This document shows, piece after piece, positions 43,575 through 53,123 of a DNA stretch of 64,000 bases. The notes under the pieces are model-generated. The model ran no database searches and was not told where the DNA came from. It saw only the letters and a list, made by a program, of their open reading frames with translations. Positions within the stretch are counted from its first letter, which is position 1, and each line of letters opens with the position of its first letter. The DNA lies in the NCBI GenBank assembly GCA_018654745.1, contig JABILA010000026.1, positions 1 through 64,000 of the forward strand. The letters are read 5' to 3'. Position numbers and translations under genes: made by a program. This DNA is from Alphaproteobacteria bacterium (GTDB taxonomy: Bacteria; Pseudomonadota; Alphaproteobacteria; UBA2966).

Positions 43575-44402
43575 TCAGGGCCAACGTCGGTTGATCTCAT
43601 CGAGCAAGTTTTCGAAAATGCTTTCCGGTCCGTGGCCAATAATTTTCCGGTTCGGCAGGTCTGTTTCCCAAAACGCGACACCGATGAGCTTGTTTTGCCT
43701 GTGAGAATAGCACCCATTCTCCTGCTTCTTCACAAGGACGCGCCATATCCCACCACCGCTGGTCCCTCCATACGAGGCAGGAAGTTTGAAATTTGGTCCT
43801 GGATTTGGTTGAAACGTAACGATGTCGAAGCCATTCAACGTTACAGTTGAAATTACATTTCCTACGTTCATGAGTCCGCTTATTTCTTGGACTGCTTTTT
43901 TATCTTCTATCCGTAAGGGGGGAGTTAGATCCTGTATCGCGCCTGATACGGCTTCGAAGCACTCTTCGTCTACGGGGACAGAGGTAAATGCTCTTGTCTT
44001 TCCAATATCCAAATCGACAAAGGTTCCCAAGGAAGCTAAATTTTCTGCATGCTGATCAGGCAATGGAATAAAAGCTAAATCTGGCCCGTCAGCTGACTTC
44101 GGTGTGGCGCTGAATATTATTGAGTCTGACACGAATTCAGGCACATCTATTTTGAACTGCTGCCTCGTTGTCGAGACTACTGGGTATAAGAGTATCCCAA
44201 TTTCATTTTGTGTCGCTACCGCCTCAAAGACATGACCGCAGGTCAATATTCCTCTCAAATTTCGACATTTGACTAGAGTTCCAGATCCAAATAGCACCGG
44301 CGCAGCAGGGTTTGCTATTTTCAAAAAGGAAATTGTACTTGGAGCGATATTCGCATCCATTATTGGCCCAAAATCAAAACTCATATTAAATTCCTCTATC
44401 AA
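43575..44402 (-). CDS. Trypsin-like serine protease domain protein
   Basis: 275 residues. The chymotrypsin-like triad is readable: FGSGTLVKCRNLRGILTCGHVF with His about 57, DGPDLAFIPLP with Asp about 108, and YGGTSGGGIW with Ser about 215. There is no signal peptide, so unlike HtrA-type proteases it is cytoplasmic. The ATG overlaps the stop of the upstream DUF2971 gene as ATGA, so the two proteins are translationally coupled and likely work together. Low GC for this genome. Cytoplasmic trypsin-like proteases are known as effectors in several bacterial defence systems; that link is inference here. Confidence 0.72.
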   Translation of the reverse strand: MIEEFNMSFDFGPIMDANIAPSTISFLKIANPAAPVLFGSGTLVKCRNLRGILTCGHVFEAVATQNEIGILLYPVVSTTRQQFKIDVPEFVSDSIIFSATPKSADGPDLAFIPLPDQHAENLASLGTFVDLDIGKTRAFTSVPVDEECFEAVSGAIQDLTPPLRIEDKKAVQEISGLMNVGNVISTVTLNGFDIVTFQPNPGPNFKLPASYGGTSGGGIWRVLVKKQENGCYSHRQNKLIGVAFWETDLPNRKIIGHGPESIFENLLDEINRRWP

Positions 44403-45307
44403 GTTTCACTGAATACCAAACCATATTGGGAAGGGTCTGTTGAAGCTTGAAGCTGAGTAGCGTGTGAAAACTTGGCAGCCAAGATTTCTTGAATCTCTGC
44501 TTTGGCGTCACTGGAAATTCGACATCCAAAAATAATTCCGGAAACTTCTTCAGGGAAGATTTTGTAGTCCACATACCCTTGATAAACTAATTCTGGATTA
44601 CGGAATTTCGATATCATTCGCCATTCTTTCTCATACTCCCAAGCAGTAGATTTGGTGGCTGCGAGTCTGTGAAAATGATGAATTGTTCCAAGTGGTTTTT
44701 CAGCAAACAAGTCCTCAATCAACTCATCCAAAGTTGCCCAGGCAGGCATATCAGGTTGATATTGTACAGGTGTCGCCGCGCAGAAAGCAGTATCCAATTC
44801 CGGAAGACAACGAAACTTTATGACTGCCCCAGTATGTGAGGCTGCATAGTGAGACCACATCAACAAATCATCGTATTTTTCCGACATACAAAAAATGCAC
44901 AAGCCAAAAAGGGAATCGCGAACAAATTGATTCTTGGATTCCAAGTTTCCTTGCACCTTTTGATATCCTTCTATTGCTGAAGGCCTAACGATTTCGTCAA
45001 TATATTCGTTGATCTGCGCAGGGTCGCCTTTCCCCATAACATCCAAGAGATAATTGAATGCAGCTACAGTCGTAGAATCGGCGACGACCTCTTGTTTCCT
45101 ACCGTCCTTAAAGTGAGTCCGCATTTTCTTGACCACTGCGTCTACGTATTTTTCTTCAGTGAATGGAAACTGCAGATCGAACTGAACATCAAAAGGATCA
45201 TTAAACAGGCGCGGTGAAGACCAGCGTACTTTCTCTGTGGTCAGTATAGCTTTGGCCGTTTCTGCTGATACATATTTATAAAAGTATTCTCTGTCGTGAG
45301 TTATCAT
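44399..45307 (-). CDS. DUF2971 protein
   Basis: 302 residues. The family signature SPRLFNDPFDVQFD (about 31-44) is present, then GLCIFCMSEKYDDLLMWSHYAASHTGAVIKF and YEKEWRMISKF in their usual order. DUF2971 has no firmly assigned activity to my knowledge; members often occur in accessory and defence-rich regions. It is the upstream partner of the cytoplasmic trypsin-like protease gene (four-base overlap). AT-richer than the flanking backbone. Confidence 0.82.
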   Translation of the reverse strand: MITHDREYFYKYVSAETAKAILTTEKVRWSSPRLFNDPFDVQFDLQFPFTEEKYVDAVVKKMRTHFKDGRKQEVVADSTTVAAFNYLLDVMGKGDPAQINEYIDEIVRPSAIEGYQKVQGNLESKNQFVRDSLFGLCIFCMSEKYDDLLMWSHYAASHTGAVIKFRCLPELDTAFCAATPVQYQPDMPAWATLDELIEDLFAEKPLGTIHHFHRLAATKSTAWEYEKEWRMISKFRNPELVYQGYVDYKIFPEEVSGIIFGCRISSDAKAEIQEILAAKFSHATQLQASTDPSQYGLVFSET

Positions 45308-45595
45308 CGCTTCCTCGGTCTACTTGACGGAATTCAGGTACAGATTACTTTTGATTTGGTTTCCCCCGTGGATAATCTCTCTGGCCGCCAGTTGTTCCTG
45401 CGGGTTAGTTTTGTGGCAAATGGGAAATATGATGACCTGCATTCTTCGTGCCAGCCACCATTATTCCGAGGCGAGTCGAAAGAATTTGGTAGTCGTAAAT
45501 ACGACACTCACCGTTTCAGGAGTCGCCAGATTTGCAAAATAGACTTCCGCCAAAACTGGAGCCAGGCACGAAGAATACCAGGCACCGTTTTTTGG
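45308..45595. other. Non-coding stretch between the DUF2971 gene and the MaoC gene
   Basis: About 290 bases without a supported gene. Two overlapping plus-strand frames exist, but one is mainly the complement of the MaoC gene and neither resembles a family. It should include the promoter of the DUF2971/protease pair and mark the right border of the AT-richer block. No direct repeat flanking the block was recognised by eye. Confidence 0.35.
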
Positions 45596-46060
45596 CTATT
45601 CGTACAGCACAGCCATGGTTTCGGCGATCAGGGCAGGGCGTTCCTGGCCGTCGATTTCGACGCTGACTTCGGCGATGACCTGGTGGCCGCCGCTTTTGTG
45701 TTCTTCGACAGATTTCAAAGTCAGGTGGCCGCGGACTTTTGATCCGGCGGGGACCATGTTCAGAAAGCGCAATTTGTTGCCGCCGTAATTCACGGCATGG
45801 ACAACGCTTTCGACCTGATAGATTTCATAATTCATCATCGGGATCAGTGACAAGGTCAGATAGCCGTGGGCGATTGTGCTTTTTATAGGCAGTTCCTTTT
45901 GCGCCCGTTCGACATCGACATGAATCCACTGATGGTCACCGGTCGCATCGGCAAATTTGTTGATGCGGTCCTGGTCGATGGTCGTCCAGGTGCTTGTGCC
46001 CAGCACACTGCCGACAGATTTTTTCATCTCTGCAATTGTCGCAAAATTATTGATCGCCAT
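45596..46060 (-). CDS. MaoC-like enoyl-CoA hydratase
   Basis: 154 residues from ATG 46060, preceded by GGAGAA at good spacing; the track's 194-residue start is upstream of that site. Single hot-dog fold with the MaoC/NodN motif FADATGDHQWIHVDVERA (catalytic Asp and His), then IAHGYLTLSLIP. It likely hydrates a 2-enoyl-CoA. It follows the flavoprotein gene on the same strand, 37 bases after its stop. Confidence 0.88.
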   Translation of the reverse strand: MAINNFATIAEMKKSVGSVLGTSTWTTIDQDRINKFADATGDHQWIHVDVERAQKELPIKSTIAHGYLTLSLIPMMNYEIYQVESVVHAVNYGGNKLRFLNMVPAGSKVRGHLTLKSVEEHKSGGHQVIAEVSVEIDGQERPALIAETMAVLYE

Positions 46061-46097
46061 TGGAAATTTTCTCCGGGGTTGGATTGGAAATAATTGA

Positions 46098-47303
46098 TTA
46101 GCCTGCCGTGTCGAGGTTGCCGCCATAAAGCCAGGCAAGACCGGCATGAGGGTCGGCGTCGGCCGGGGCCGCGCCGCCAAAAACCATGTTGCGCAATTCG
46201 CGCACGGGACCAGCGGCGTGATAGATGTCGCCGAGGAAACGTGCTGTCATTTGCACTCGCGCTGTCCGCAAGTAGCGGGCTTTTTGATAGCCCTGAAAAG
46301 CCGCGGCAAAGTCACCATCGAACTTCTCCACCATGTCGGCCAGGCAGACAGCATCCTCTGATGCCATGCAGGCACCTTGCGCAAAATATTGCAGCATGGG
46401 GTGGGCCGCATCGCCCAGCAAGGTTACGCGACCATCACTCCAGTCTTCTATTGGCTCGCGATCACACAGAACCCACATGCGCCAGTCATTCACTTTTTTC
46501 AGCATGCTCATGGGACGATCATCGACGCCTTCGAAACAACGCATCATTTCGTCCTTGGCACCAACAGCGTTCCAGCCTTCTTCATAACGGTCACTGTGAA
46601 AGACCGCGACCAGATTAAACAGCTCCCAGTTTCGCAATGGATAATGCACGAGGTGATTACGTGGTCCTGCCCACAGGGTTGCAGCATTCCATTTCACTTC
46701 TTCCGGCACTTCCGCCAGAGGCAAGACCGCGCGATAGGCAATGTGTCCGGAGACGCGGGGCTTTTCGCCGCCGTGCATCTGACCGCGAATGGAGGACCAC
46801 AGGCCGTCTGCACCAATGGCAGCGCAGCCCTTGATTTCACTCCCGTCGCTTGTTGTCAGGGTGATCTCGTCTCCGGCTTGCGCATATTTTTCGACACTGG
46901 TATCTGTCGTCAGCTTGATAAGGTCAGTCGCATCACAGGCGGATAACAATGCTTGGTGCAAGTCGGCCCGGTGGATGACAGCGTAAGGATCCTTGAAGCG
47001 TTCACGGATTGTGTCACCAAGGGGAATTTTTTTGATGGGCGTGCCTGAGACGCTGTCCATCATGATCAGGTCGTCAACGAACACGGCCTTGTCGCAGACA
47101 GCATCATAAATACCAAGTTCGCGGAAGGCTCTGAAAACGTTCGGGCCCAGCTGGATACCCGCACCGATTTCGGCAAATTCTGACGACTGTTCCAGGACAT
47201 GGCTGGCGACACCCTTTTTGGACAAGGCAACGGCAGCCGCCAGACCGCCGATACCGCCACCAACAATCAGAACCGGCGTGTTCAGGTTTTTTATGGCTGT
47301 CAT
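46098..47303 (-). CDS. FAD-dependent aromatic hydroxylase (3-hydroxybenzoate 6-hydroxylase-like)
   Basis: 401 residues from ATG 47303, with GAGGAAG upstream. Group A flavoprotein monooxygenase: GGGIGGLAAA (about 14-23) binds the FAD adenosine, GADGLWSSIR is the DG motif contacting FAD and NAD(P)H, and GDAAHPMLQYFAQGACMA closes the flavin site. Overall text (IGAGIQLGPNVFRAFRELG) resembles 3-hydroxybenzoate or salicylate hydroxylases. No ring-cleavage genes are in the window, so the aromatic substrate is uncertain. Confidence 0.85.
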   Translation of the reverse strand: MTAIKNLNTPVLIVGGGIGGLAAAVALSKKGVASHVLEQSSEFAEIGAGIQLGPNVFRAFRELGIYDAVCDKAVFVDDLIMMDSVSGTPIKKIPLGDTIRERFKDPYAVIHRADLHQALLSACDATDLIKLTTDTSVEKYAQAGDEITLTTSDGSEIKGCAAIGADGLWSSIRGQMHGGEKPRVSGHIAYRAVLPLAEVPEEVKWNAATLWAGPRNHLVHYPLRNWELFNLVAVFHSDRYEEGWNAVGAKDEMMRCFEGVDDRPMSMLKKVNDWRMWVLCDREPIEDWSDGRVTLLGDAAHPMLQYFAQGACMASEDAVCLADMVEKFDGDFAAAFQGYQKARYLRTARVQMTARFLGDIYHAAGPVRELRNMVFGGAAPADADPHAGLAWLYGGNLDTAG

Positions 47304-47385
47304 GATCTTCCTCAGTGCGGGTGAGATGATCTGCAATGGTCGACCCGGAAACAAACAAGGTCAAGACAGGTCGTGATAATCAGGC

Positions 47386-47419
47386 AAAAAAAACCTCCCG
47401 CCGCCGAAGCGGGGGAGGT
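47386..47419 (-). terminator. Rho-independent terminator of the binding-protein gene
   Basis: On the minus strand CCTCCC and GGGAGG pair around a GC-rich inner stem (CCGC...GCGG) and are followed by eight T residues. It ends the livJ-type gene 35-70 bases after its stop codon and isolates it from the hydroxylase gene. Confidence 0.85.
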
Positions 47420-47454
47420 CATTTCAGCTCGAAAGCTTAAGCTTGATCGAAGGC

Positions 47455-48669
47455 TTATTTGATGTCCAGCGGATCGCTGTCGACCAGCATGTTGCCTTGA
47501 ACCTGGTATTCAGCAAACACGCCGGCGACTTCACCTTTGGCGTCAAATTCATGACTACCGGAAGCACCTTCGTAGTTGATGTCCTTGCCAGCCTTGATAG
47601 CTGCCACGGCTTTGGCCCACTCGCCTGGTCCAACGATCATGCCAGGAGCGTTTGCTACCTTGCGCAAGTTGTCGCGGATTGCGGTACGGTCCGAAGAGCC
47701 AGCCATTTGAGCTGCCAGAGCCACCAGCATTACTGCGTCATAACCCTGTGCGGTGAACGGTGAGCCAAACTTGAACTTCTTGCCGTCGCCATACATGGCC
47801 TTGAAGTTATCCAGCTGCGGGGAAGGCTTTGCTGCTGGCAATGTGCCCCAGAATTTACCTTTCAGGTTCTTGCCGCCAATGCCTTCAACCAATTTGTCGG
47901 TACGCATGCCGTCTGCACCGATGAAGGTGTCGAACATGCCACCTTCAAGAGACTGACGGATCATGGTCATGCCACTGCCTTCGCCCATGGCGATAATGAC
48001 AAGTTTGCTTGAACCACCGGAAGCCAGTGAAGCCAGTTCGGAACGATAGGACTGCTTCTTTTCCTCGTGGACCTGGTCAGCGGTAATGACGCCGCCCATG
48101 GCTTTGTAGGTAGACCGGAATGTACCGGCGAGACCAACACCATAATCGTTATTGATGTATGTCAGCGCGACTTTCTTGATGCCCTTGCTGAGAACCAGCT
48201 TGGCGAGAACGCCGCCCTGGAATGCATCAGAAGGTGCTGTACGATAAAGATAGTCATTATCTTTCAGGTCGGTGATTTCAGGCGAAGTTGATGCCGGAGA
48301 AATCATCACAACACCGGCCGGAACAGCAACGTTACTGGCAGCCGGGATGGTGGCACCTGAGCACAGGGCACCGGCAATGCCGACAACTTGTTCGATGTTG
48401 ACCAGTTTGTTGGCCGCGTCTACAGCTGTCTGTGAGTTACAGCCGGTATCGCCAAAGACGATGACGGCCTTGTCGCCATTAATGCCGCCGCCTGCGTTGA
48501 TTTCGTCAATCGCGGCTTGCTCGGCAAGATTGATTTCTTTTACCAGACTCACGATTGGGCCAGTAATGGCACCCAGCGAGCCAATTTTCACATCAGCTGT
48601 GGCCGGTGCGGCTGCCAGCATTGCTACAGCAACGCCCGCGAGTGCGGCACGGGTTGAAATGGTCTTCAT
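47455..48669 (-). CDS. Branched-chain amino-acid-type ABC substrate-binding protein
   Basis: 404 residues with a signal peptide (MKTISTRAALAGVAVAMLAAAPATA, cleavage before DVKIG). Type I periplasmic binding fold: KIGSLGAITGPIVSL, VVGIAGALCSGATIPAASNV, YGVGLAGTFRST and FGSPFTAQGYDAVMLVALA. It is a LivJ-type receptor, possibly serving livGFHM 5 kb away although it is on the other strand and has its own terminator. Neighbouring MaoC and hydroxylase genes leave open an aromatic or other acid ligand. Confidence 0.92.
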   Translation of the reverse strand: MKTISTRAALAGVAVAMLAAAPATADVKIGSLGAITGPIVSLVKEINLAEQAAIDEINAGGGINGDKAVIVFGDTGCNSQTAVDAANKLVNIEQVVGIAGALCSGATIPAASNVAVPAGVVMISPASTSPEITDLKDNDYLYRTAPSDAFQGGVLAKLVLSKGIKKVALTYINNDYGVGLAGTFRSTYKAMGGVITADQVHEEKKQSYRSELASLASGGSSKLVIIAMGEGSGMTMIRQSLEGGMFDTFIGADGMRTDKLVEGIGGKNLKGKFWGTLPAAKPSPQLDNFKAMYGDGKKFKFGSPFTAQGYDAVMLVALAAQMAGSSDRTAIRDNLRKVANAPGMIVGPGEWAKAVAAIKAGKDINYEGASGSHEFDAKGEVAGVFAEYQVQGNMLVDSDPLDIK

Positions 48670-49026
48670 TTAAGATCTCCCTGTTTTTTAAACGTCTGGC
48701 CGGGCAAGGTTCCCCTGCATTACCGACCGTTTCAAATCTCACCCCTGCAATCAGCAAGGCTACTGACCAAAATCCAGTATATGAAAGTCCTGCGCATCCC
48801 TTAAATCAGCAGGGACATATTCGCGTAAGATACTGGACCGGCCCGTTAATCCGAGTGTAGCCGCATTTTATCGAGCCAGGCAACACGCTTCATACCCCTG
48901 GTGTTACTCTTGAAACACTATAGCGCCTCAAAATTGTCGACAAGATGACAAACCTTCTCTGGTGTGATACTGGCGCGTGGCCCCGACATATGGTAATCAG
49001 GGGGCCAATCTGGAGATTTTAGACCG
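48670..49026. other. Divergent promoter region of the binding-protein and rpiB genes
   Basis: About 355 bases without a gene. It should contain the promoters of the livJ-type gene and the rpiB-glyA run. The perfect 10 bp palindrome TTGTCGACAA lies at 48934-48943; its role is unknown. No riboswitch fold was recognised, including glycine-type motifs before glyA. Confidence 0.4.
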
Positions 49027-49467
49027 ATGTCTCGCGAAATCGTTGCCATTGCAGCTGATCATGGCGGCTATGAAATGAAAGAGTTGTTGAAAGCTGACCT
49101 CGATGGGTTGGGCTTTGATGTGCTTGATCTGGGCACAAACAATGCTGATTCCGTGGATTATCCAGACTTCGGTCATGCAATCGGCGAGGCCATCGCAAAT
49201 AGCCAGGCCCGTTACGGTGTTGCCATTTGTGGATCGGGTATCGGCATTTCCATTGCCGCAAACCGTCACGCCAACGTCCGCGCAGCGCTTTGCCATGATG
49301 GATTGACCGCAAAACTTTCGCGCCAGCATAACAACGCCAATGTATTGGCCCTTGGCGCCAGAATTATCGGCATCGAGACGGCGCGAGACGCCGTTTCTGC
49401 CTTTTTCACAACCGATTTTGAAGGCGGGCGACACGAACGCCGGGTCGACAAGATCGAACTCACCTGA
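49027..49467 (+). CDS. rpiB: Ribose 5-phosphate isomerase B
   Basis: 146 residues. It interconverts ribose and ribulose 5-phosphate. Motifs: [56 protein letters not shown] with the catalytic Cys, and [15 protein letters not shown]. The pair rpiB-glyA is a conserved alphaproteobacterial order. Confidence 0.96.
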   Translation: MSREIVAIAADHGGYEMKELLKADLDGLGFDVLDLGTNNADSVDYPDFGHAIGEAIANSQARYGVAICGSGIGISIAANRHANVRAALCHDGLTAKLSRQHNNANVLALGARIIGIETARDAVSAFFTTDFEGGRHERRVDKIELT

Positions 49468-49498
49468 TCCCGACATATTTGACGCAGGAAACCAACAC

Positions 49499-50815
49499 AT
49501 GTCTTCTATAGATGTCGCTGAAAACACCCCGGCGACCCAGGATTTTTTCTCAGGCAATCTGGCCGATACAGATGCCGCCGTATTTGGTGCTATCAGCCAG
49601 GAACTGGACCGTCAGCAAAACGAAATTGAGCTGATCGCGTCTGAAAATATCGTCAGTGCCGCTGTATTGCAGGCAACGGGGACAATCCTCGCCAACAAAT
49701 ATGCCGAAGGTTATCCGGGCCGGCGTTATTATGGCGGTTGCCAGCACGTCGATATCATCGAGCAACTGGCAATTGACCGGGCAAAAGAATTATTCGGCTG
49801 TGGTTTTGCCAATGTGCAGCCACATTCCGGCAGTCAGGCCAATCAGGCCGTGCTTATGGCATTGGCCAAACCCGGTGACACAGTGATGGGATTGTCTCTG
49901 GCCGCCGGCGGACATCTGACCCACGGTGCACCACCAAACCAGTCCGGCAAATGGTTTAATGCCGTTCAATATGGTGTGCGCCAGCAGGATTCCCAGATCG
50001 ACTATGACGAACTGGCCGATCAGGCAGCCCAGGCTAAACCCAAAATCATCATTGCGGGTGGTTCTGCTTATCCACGCACATTTGATTTCAAGAAATTCCG
50101 CGCCATTGCCGATGATGTTGGTGCCATTTTGATGGTCGATATGGCGCACTTTGCCGGTCTCGTTGCCGGTGGCGTTCATCCATCACCATTCGGTATTGCC
50201 GATGTAGTCACGACGACAACACACAAGACCTTGCGCTGCGCCCGTGGCGGCATGATCCTGACCGATGACGAAGCAATTGCCAAAAAAATTAACTCGGCGA
50301 TCTTCCCGGGTATTCAGGGTGGTCCCTTGTTGCAGATGATTGCCGGTAAGGCCGTCGGCCTGGGCGAAGCCCTGCAGCCGTCTTTCAAGGTCTACGCTCA
50401 GGCGATTGTAGATAATGCCCAGGCGCTGGGGAATGCCCTTGGCGCGCGGGGTGTTGATCTGGTTTCAGGCGGAACAGATACGCATCTGCAACTGCTGGAT
50501 CTGCGATCCAAGGGCCTGACCGGGAAAGCAGCCGAAGCCGCTATGGAACGCGCACATATAACATGTAACAAAAACGGCGTGCCTTTTGATCCCGAAAAGC
50601 CAACGGTAACATCAGGTGTTCGTGTTGGCACACCGGCTGCAACGACACGTGGTTTTGGCACTGCTGAATTCGCCGAAGTTGGACGTATGATTGCGGATGT
50701 GCTTGATGGACTGGCAGCCAATGGTGAAGAGGGCAATGCAGCCCAGGAAGCAACGACGCGTGAAGAAGTGATTGCACTATGTGCCCGGTTCCCGATTTAC
50801 GGCCAGGGTGCTTGA
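49499..50815 (+). CDS. glyA: Serine hydroxymethyltransferase
   Basis: 438 residues from ATG 49499, with GGAA upstream; the track's start lies 53 codons earlier inside rpiB. It converts serine and tetrahydrofolate to glycine and methylene-tetrahydrofolate. [44 protein letters not shown], and [15 protein letters not shown] with the PLP lysine are clear. Confidence 0.97.
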   Translation: MSSIDVAENTPATQDFFSGNLADTDAAVFGAISQELDRQQNEIELIASENIVSAAVLQATGTILANKYAEGYPGRRYYGGCQHVDIIEQLAIDRAKELFGCGFANVQPHSGSQANQAVLMALAKPGDTVMGLSLAAGGHLTHGAPPNQSGKWFNAVQYGVRQQDSQIDYDELADQAAQAKPKIIIAGGSAYPRTFDFKKFRAIADDVGAILMVDMAHFAGLVAGGVHPSPFGIADVVTTTTHKTLRCARGGMILTDDEAIAKKINSAIFPGIQGGPLLQMIAGKAVGLGEALQPSFKVYAQAIVDNAQALGNALGARGVDLVSGGTDTHLQLLDLRSKGLTGKAAEAAMERAHITCNKNGVPFDPEKPTVTSGVRVGTPAATTRGFGTAEFAEVGRMIADVLDGLAANGEEGNAAQEATTREEVIALCARFPIYGQGA

Positions 50816-50888
50816 GCAAGAGATTGATATAACAAGACGGCTGAATATCAGCCGGAACTGAAAAAAAACACGTAAGAAAGGGGAGGCC

Positions 50889-51365
50889 ATGCGCTGTCCG
50901 TTCTGTGGCAACGACGATACGCAGGTGAAGGATTCGCGACCGACAGAGGATAATTCTGCTATTCGGCGCCGACGTCTTTGTCCAGGCTGTGGCTCAAGGT
51001 TCACAACCTTCGAGAGGGTGCAACTGCGTGAGCTGACCGTGGTCAAGAAAAATGGCCAGCGCGTCGCATTTGATCGCGACAAGCTTGCCCGTTCAATCGG
51101 CATATCGACACGCAAGAGACCGGTTGAGCCGGAGCGCGTTGATCGTCTGATCAATGGTATTGTCCGGCGTCTCGAAAGCCTGGGTGAAAGCGATATCCAG
51201 TCTGACATCATCGGTGAAATCGTGATGGAGGCTCTGGCAAATCTCGATCAGGTTGCCTATGTGCGCTTCGCTTCTGTTTACCGGAACTTCCGCGAAGCGA
51301 AGGATTTCGAAGAATTTGTCGGAGGCCTCAGCGGTCTGCGCGGCATGAACGGCATTGAGGATTGA
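50889..51365 (+). CDS. nrdR: Transcriptional repressor NrdR
   Basis: 158 residues. The N-terminal zinc ribbon ([17 protein letters not shown] ... [17 protein letters not shown]) and ATP-cone domain ([23 protein letters not shown]) are intact. NrdR senses ATP/dATP and represses ribonucleotide reductase genes. GAAAGGGG precedes the ATG. ribD overlaps its stop. Confidence 0.97.
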   Translation: MRCPFCGNDDTQVKDSRPTEDNSAIRRRRLCPGCGSRFTTFERVQLRELTVVKKNGQRVAFDRDKLARSIGISTRKRPVEPERVDRLINGIVRRLESLGESDIQSDIIGEIVMEALANLDQVAYVRFASVYRNFREAKDFEEFVGGLSGLRGMNGIED

Positions 51366-52513
51366 GGCCAGAGGCCAGAGATAACGCCTATATGAAAGTT
51401 GCGCTGGGGCTCGCCCGGCGCGCTCTTGGGACGGTTGCTCCCAATCCTGCTGTTGGATGCGTTCTGGTTCGCCAGGACCAGGGATCCAGCGCCGGACTTC
51501 CCGGTCGCATTGTCGGCCGCGGCCATACCATGCCCAGTGGCAGACCACATGCAGAAACCTGCGCTCTGGACGCTGCCGGACCCTTGGCGAAGGGGGCAAC
51601 AGCCTATGTCACGCTTGAGCCCTGTGCCCATCACGGCAAAACCCCACCCTGTGCCAACGCCCTGATTGATGCGGGCATCGCGCGAGTTGTTGTTGCCTGT
51701 ACCGACCCGGACCCTCGTGTCGATGGTGGTGGTCTGAAATTGCTGGAAAAAGCAGGTTGTGAGGTTGTTACGGGTGTTTGCGAGCAAGAAGCCCTGGCCC
51801 TGAATGCCGGTTTCTTTTCAACGCTGGCGCGGGATCGACCGCTGGTCACCATCAAAACCGCGACAACACTGGATGGACGCATCGCAACACGCACTGGCGA
51901 AAGCCAGTGGATAACAGGCGGTGACGCCCGTGCACGAGGTCATCTGCTGCGCGCTACGCATGATGCAATCATGGTTGGATCAGGCACGGTGCGAAGCGAC
52001 AACCCCGAATTGACCTGCCGATTACCCGGAATGATGGATCGCTCGCCTATCAGGGTGGTTCTTGACGGACGCCTGGCGACGCCTTTGACATCCAGACTGG
52101 TTGCAACTGCCCAAGACCATCCAACATGGATTGTCACCCTTGCCGGGCTTGAGCCAACCAGAGCCCGTGTCTTCGAAGATGCAGGCGTGCAACTGATTAC
52201 TGTTGATGCCGACGAAGATGGCCGTCCGTCCTTGCATCAGGCCCTGAGGGCGCTTAAAACTCGGGGCGTAACCCGTTTACTTGTCGAGGCAGGAGGACGG
52301 CTGGATGCAGGCTTTTTCAGAGCCCGTCTGGTTGATCGCGTGGTCTGGTTCCATGCGCCGATGATCATCGGTGGCGATGGCATTCCAGCAGCACAGGGCT
52401 TTGGCATAGATGGTTTGCATCAGGCACCCCGTCTGAAACGGATAGATGTGCAGCAGGTCGGACCGGACCTGATGGAGACCTACGAAGTGTTTCCATCCAC
52501 AGAAGCAGAGTGA
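51362..52513 (+). CDS. ribD: Bifunctional riboflavin deaminase/reductase RibD
   Basis: 383 residues from TTG 51362, which overlaps the nrdR stop and supplies the usual N-terminal helix ([32 protein letters not shown]); ATG 51392 is the alternative. Deaminase domain: [11 protein letters not shown] and [14 protein letters not shown] bind zinc. Reductase domain from about 150 ([48 protein letters not shown]). It performs two successive steps after GTP cyclohydrolase II. Confidence 0.96.
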   Translation: MRPEARDNAYMKVALGLARRALGTVAPNPAVGCVLVRQDQGSSAGLPGRIVGRGHTMPSGRPHAETCALDAAGPLAKGATAYVTLEPCAHHGKTPPCANALIDAGIARVVVACTDPDPRVDGGGLKLLEKAGCEVVTGVCEQEALALNAGFFSTLARDRPLVTIKTATTLDGRIATRTGESQWITGGDARARGHLLRATHDAIMVGSGTVRSDNPELTCRLPGMMDRSPIRVVLDGRLATPLTSRLVATAQDHPTWIVTLAGLEPTRARVFEDAGVQLITVDADEDGRPSLHQALRALKTRGVTRLLVEAGGRLDAGFFRARLVDRVVWFHAPMIIGGDGIPAAQGFGIDGLHQAPRLKRIDVQQVGPDLMETYEVFPSTEAE

Positions 52514-52521
52514 GAGAGCAA

Positions 52522-53118
52522 ATGTTTACCGGAATTATTACGGACAAAGGTGTGGTTCGCGCTGTTGAAAAACGTGGCGATACCCGGTTTGTCATTGGTA
52601 CAGCCTATGACCCGGATGATTTTGATATCGGCGCGTCCATTGCCTGTTCCGGTGTCTGTCTGACAGTTGTCGACAAGGGATCGGATGACAAAGGTGGCTG
52701 GTTCGCTGTTGATGCTTCGGGCGAGACGCTTTCGCTGACGAACCTCGGCAACTGGGCTGAAGGGGCAAACATTAATCTTGAACGCAGTTTGCGGGTGGGC
52801 GACGAACTCGGTGGGCATATTGTCAGTGGCCATGTAGATGGCAGTGCCAAAATTGTATCGATCACACCTGAGGGCGATTCCAAACGCTATTTATTCGAAG
52901 CACCGGACAAGCTGGCCAAATTTATTGCGGCGAAGGGATCTGTTACCCTGAACGGTGTTTCCCTGACAGTGAATGAAACCAATGGCAGCCAGTTCGGCGT
53001 AAACCTGATCCCGCATACCCAGACGGTTACAACCTTCGGGGAAGCGGCGGCAGGTGATATTATCAATCTTGAGATAGATGTGCTGGCGCGCTATGTGGCG
53101 CGGCTGGCAGAGGAGTAA
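52522..53118 (+). CDS. ribE: Riboflavin synthase alpha subunit
   Basis: 198 residues from ATG 52522, giving the family's invariant MFTGII start. Two lumazine-binding repeats; the C-terminal half holds KGSVTLNGVSLTVNE and the first half SIACSGVCLTVVD. It disproportionates two dimethyl-ribityllumazine molecules to riboflavin. It overlaps no gene but directly follows ribD. Confidence 0.96.
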   Translation: MFTGIITDKGVVRAVEKRGDTRFVIGTAYDPDDFDIGASIACSGVCLTVVDKGSDDKGGWFAVDASGETLSLTNLGNWAEGANINLERSLRVGDELGGHIVSGHVDGSAKIVSITPEGDSKRYLFEAPDKLAKFIAAKGSVTLNGVSLTVNETNGSQFGVNLIPHTQTVTTFGEAAAGDIINLEIDVLARYVARLAEE

Positions 53119-53123
53119 CCCAA

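Noticed and set aside
45296-45742. 148-codon plus-strand ORF between the DUF2971 and MaoC genes
   Set aside because: Its second half is antisense to the MaoC gene and its first half resembles no family; might hide a remnant but not supportable.
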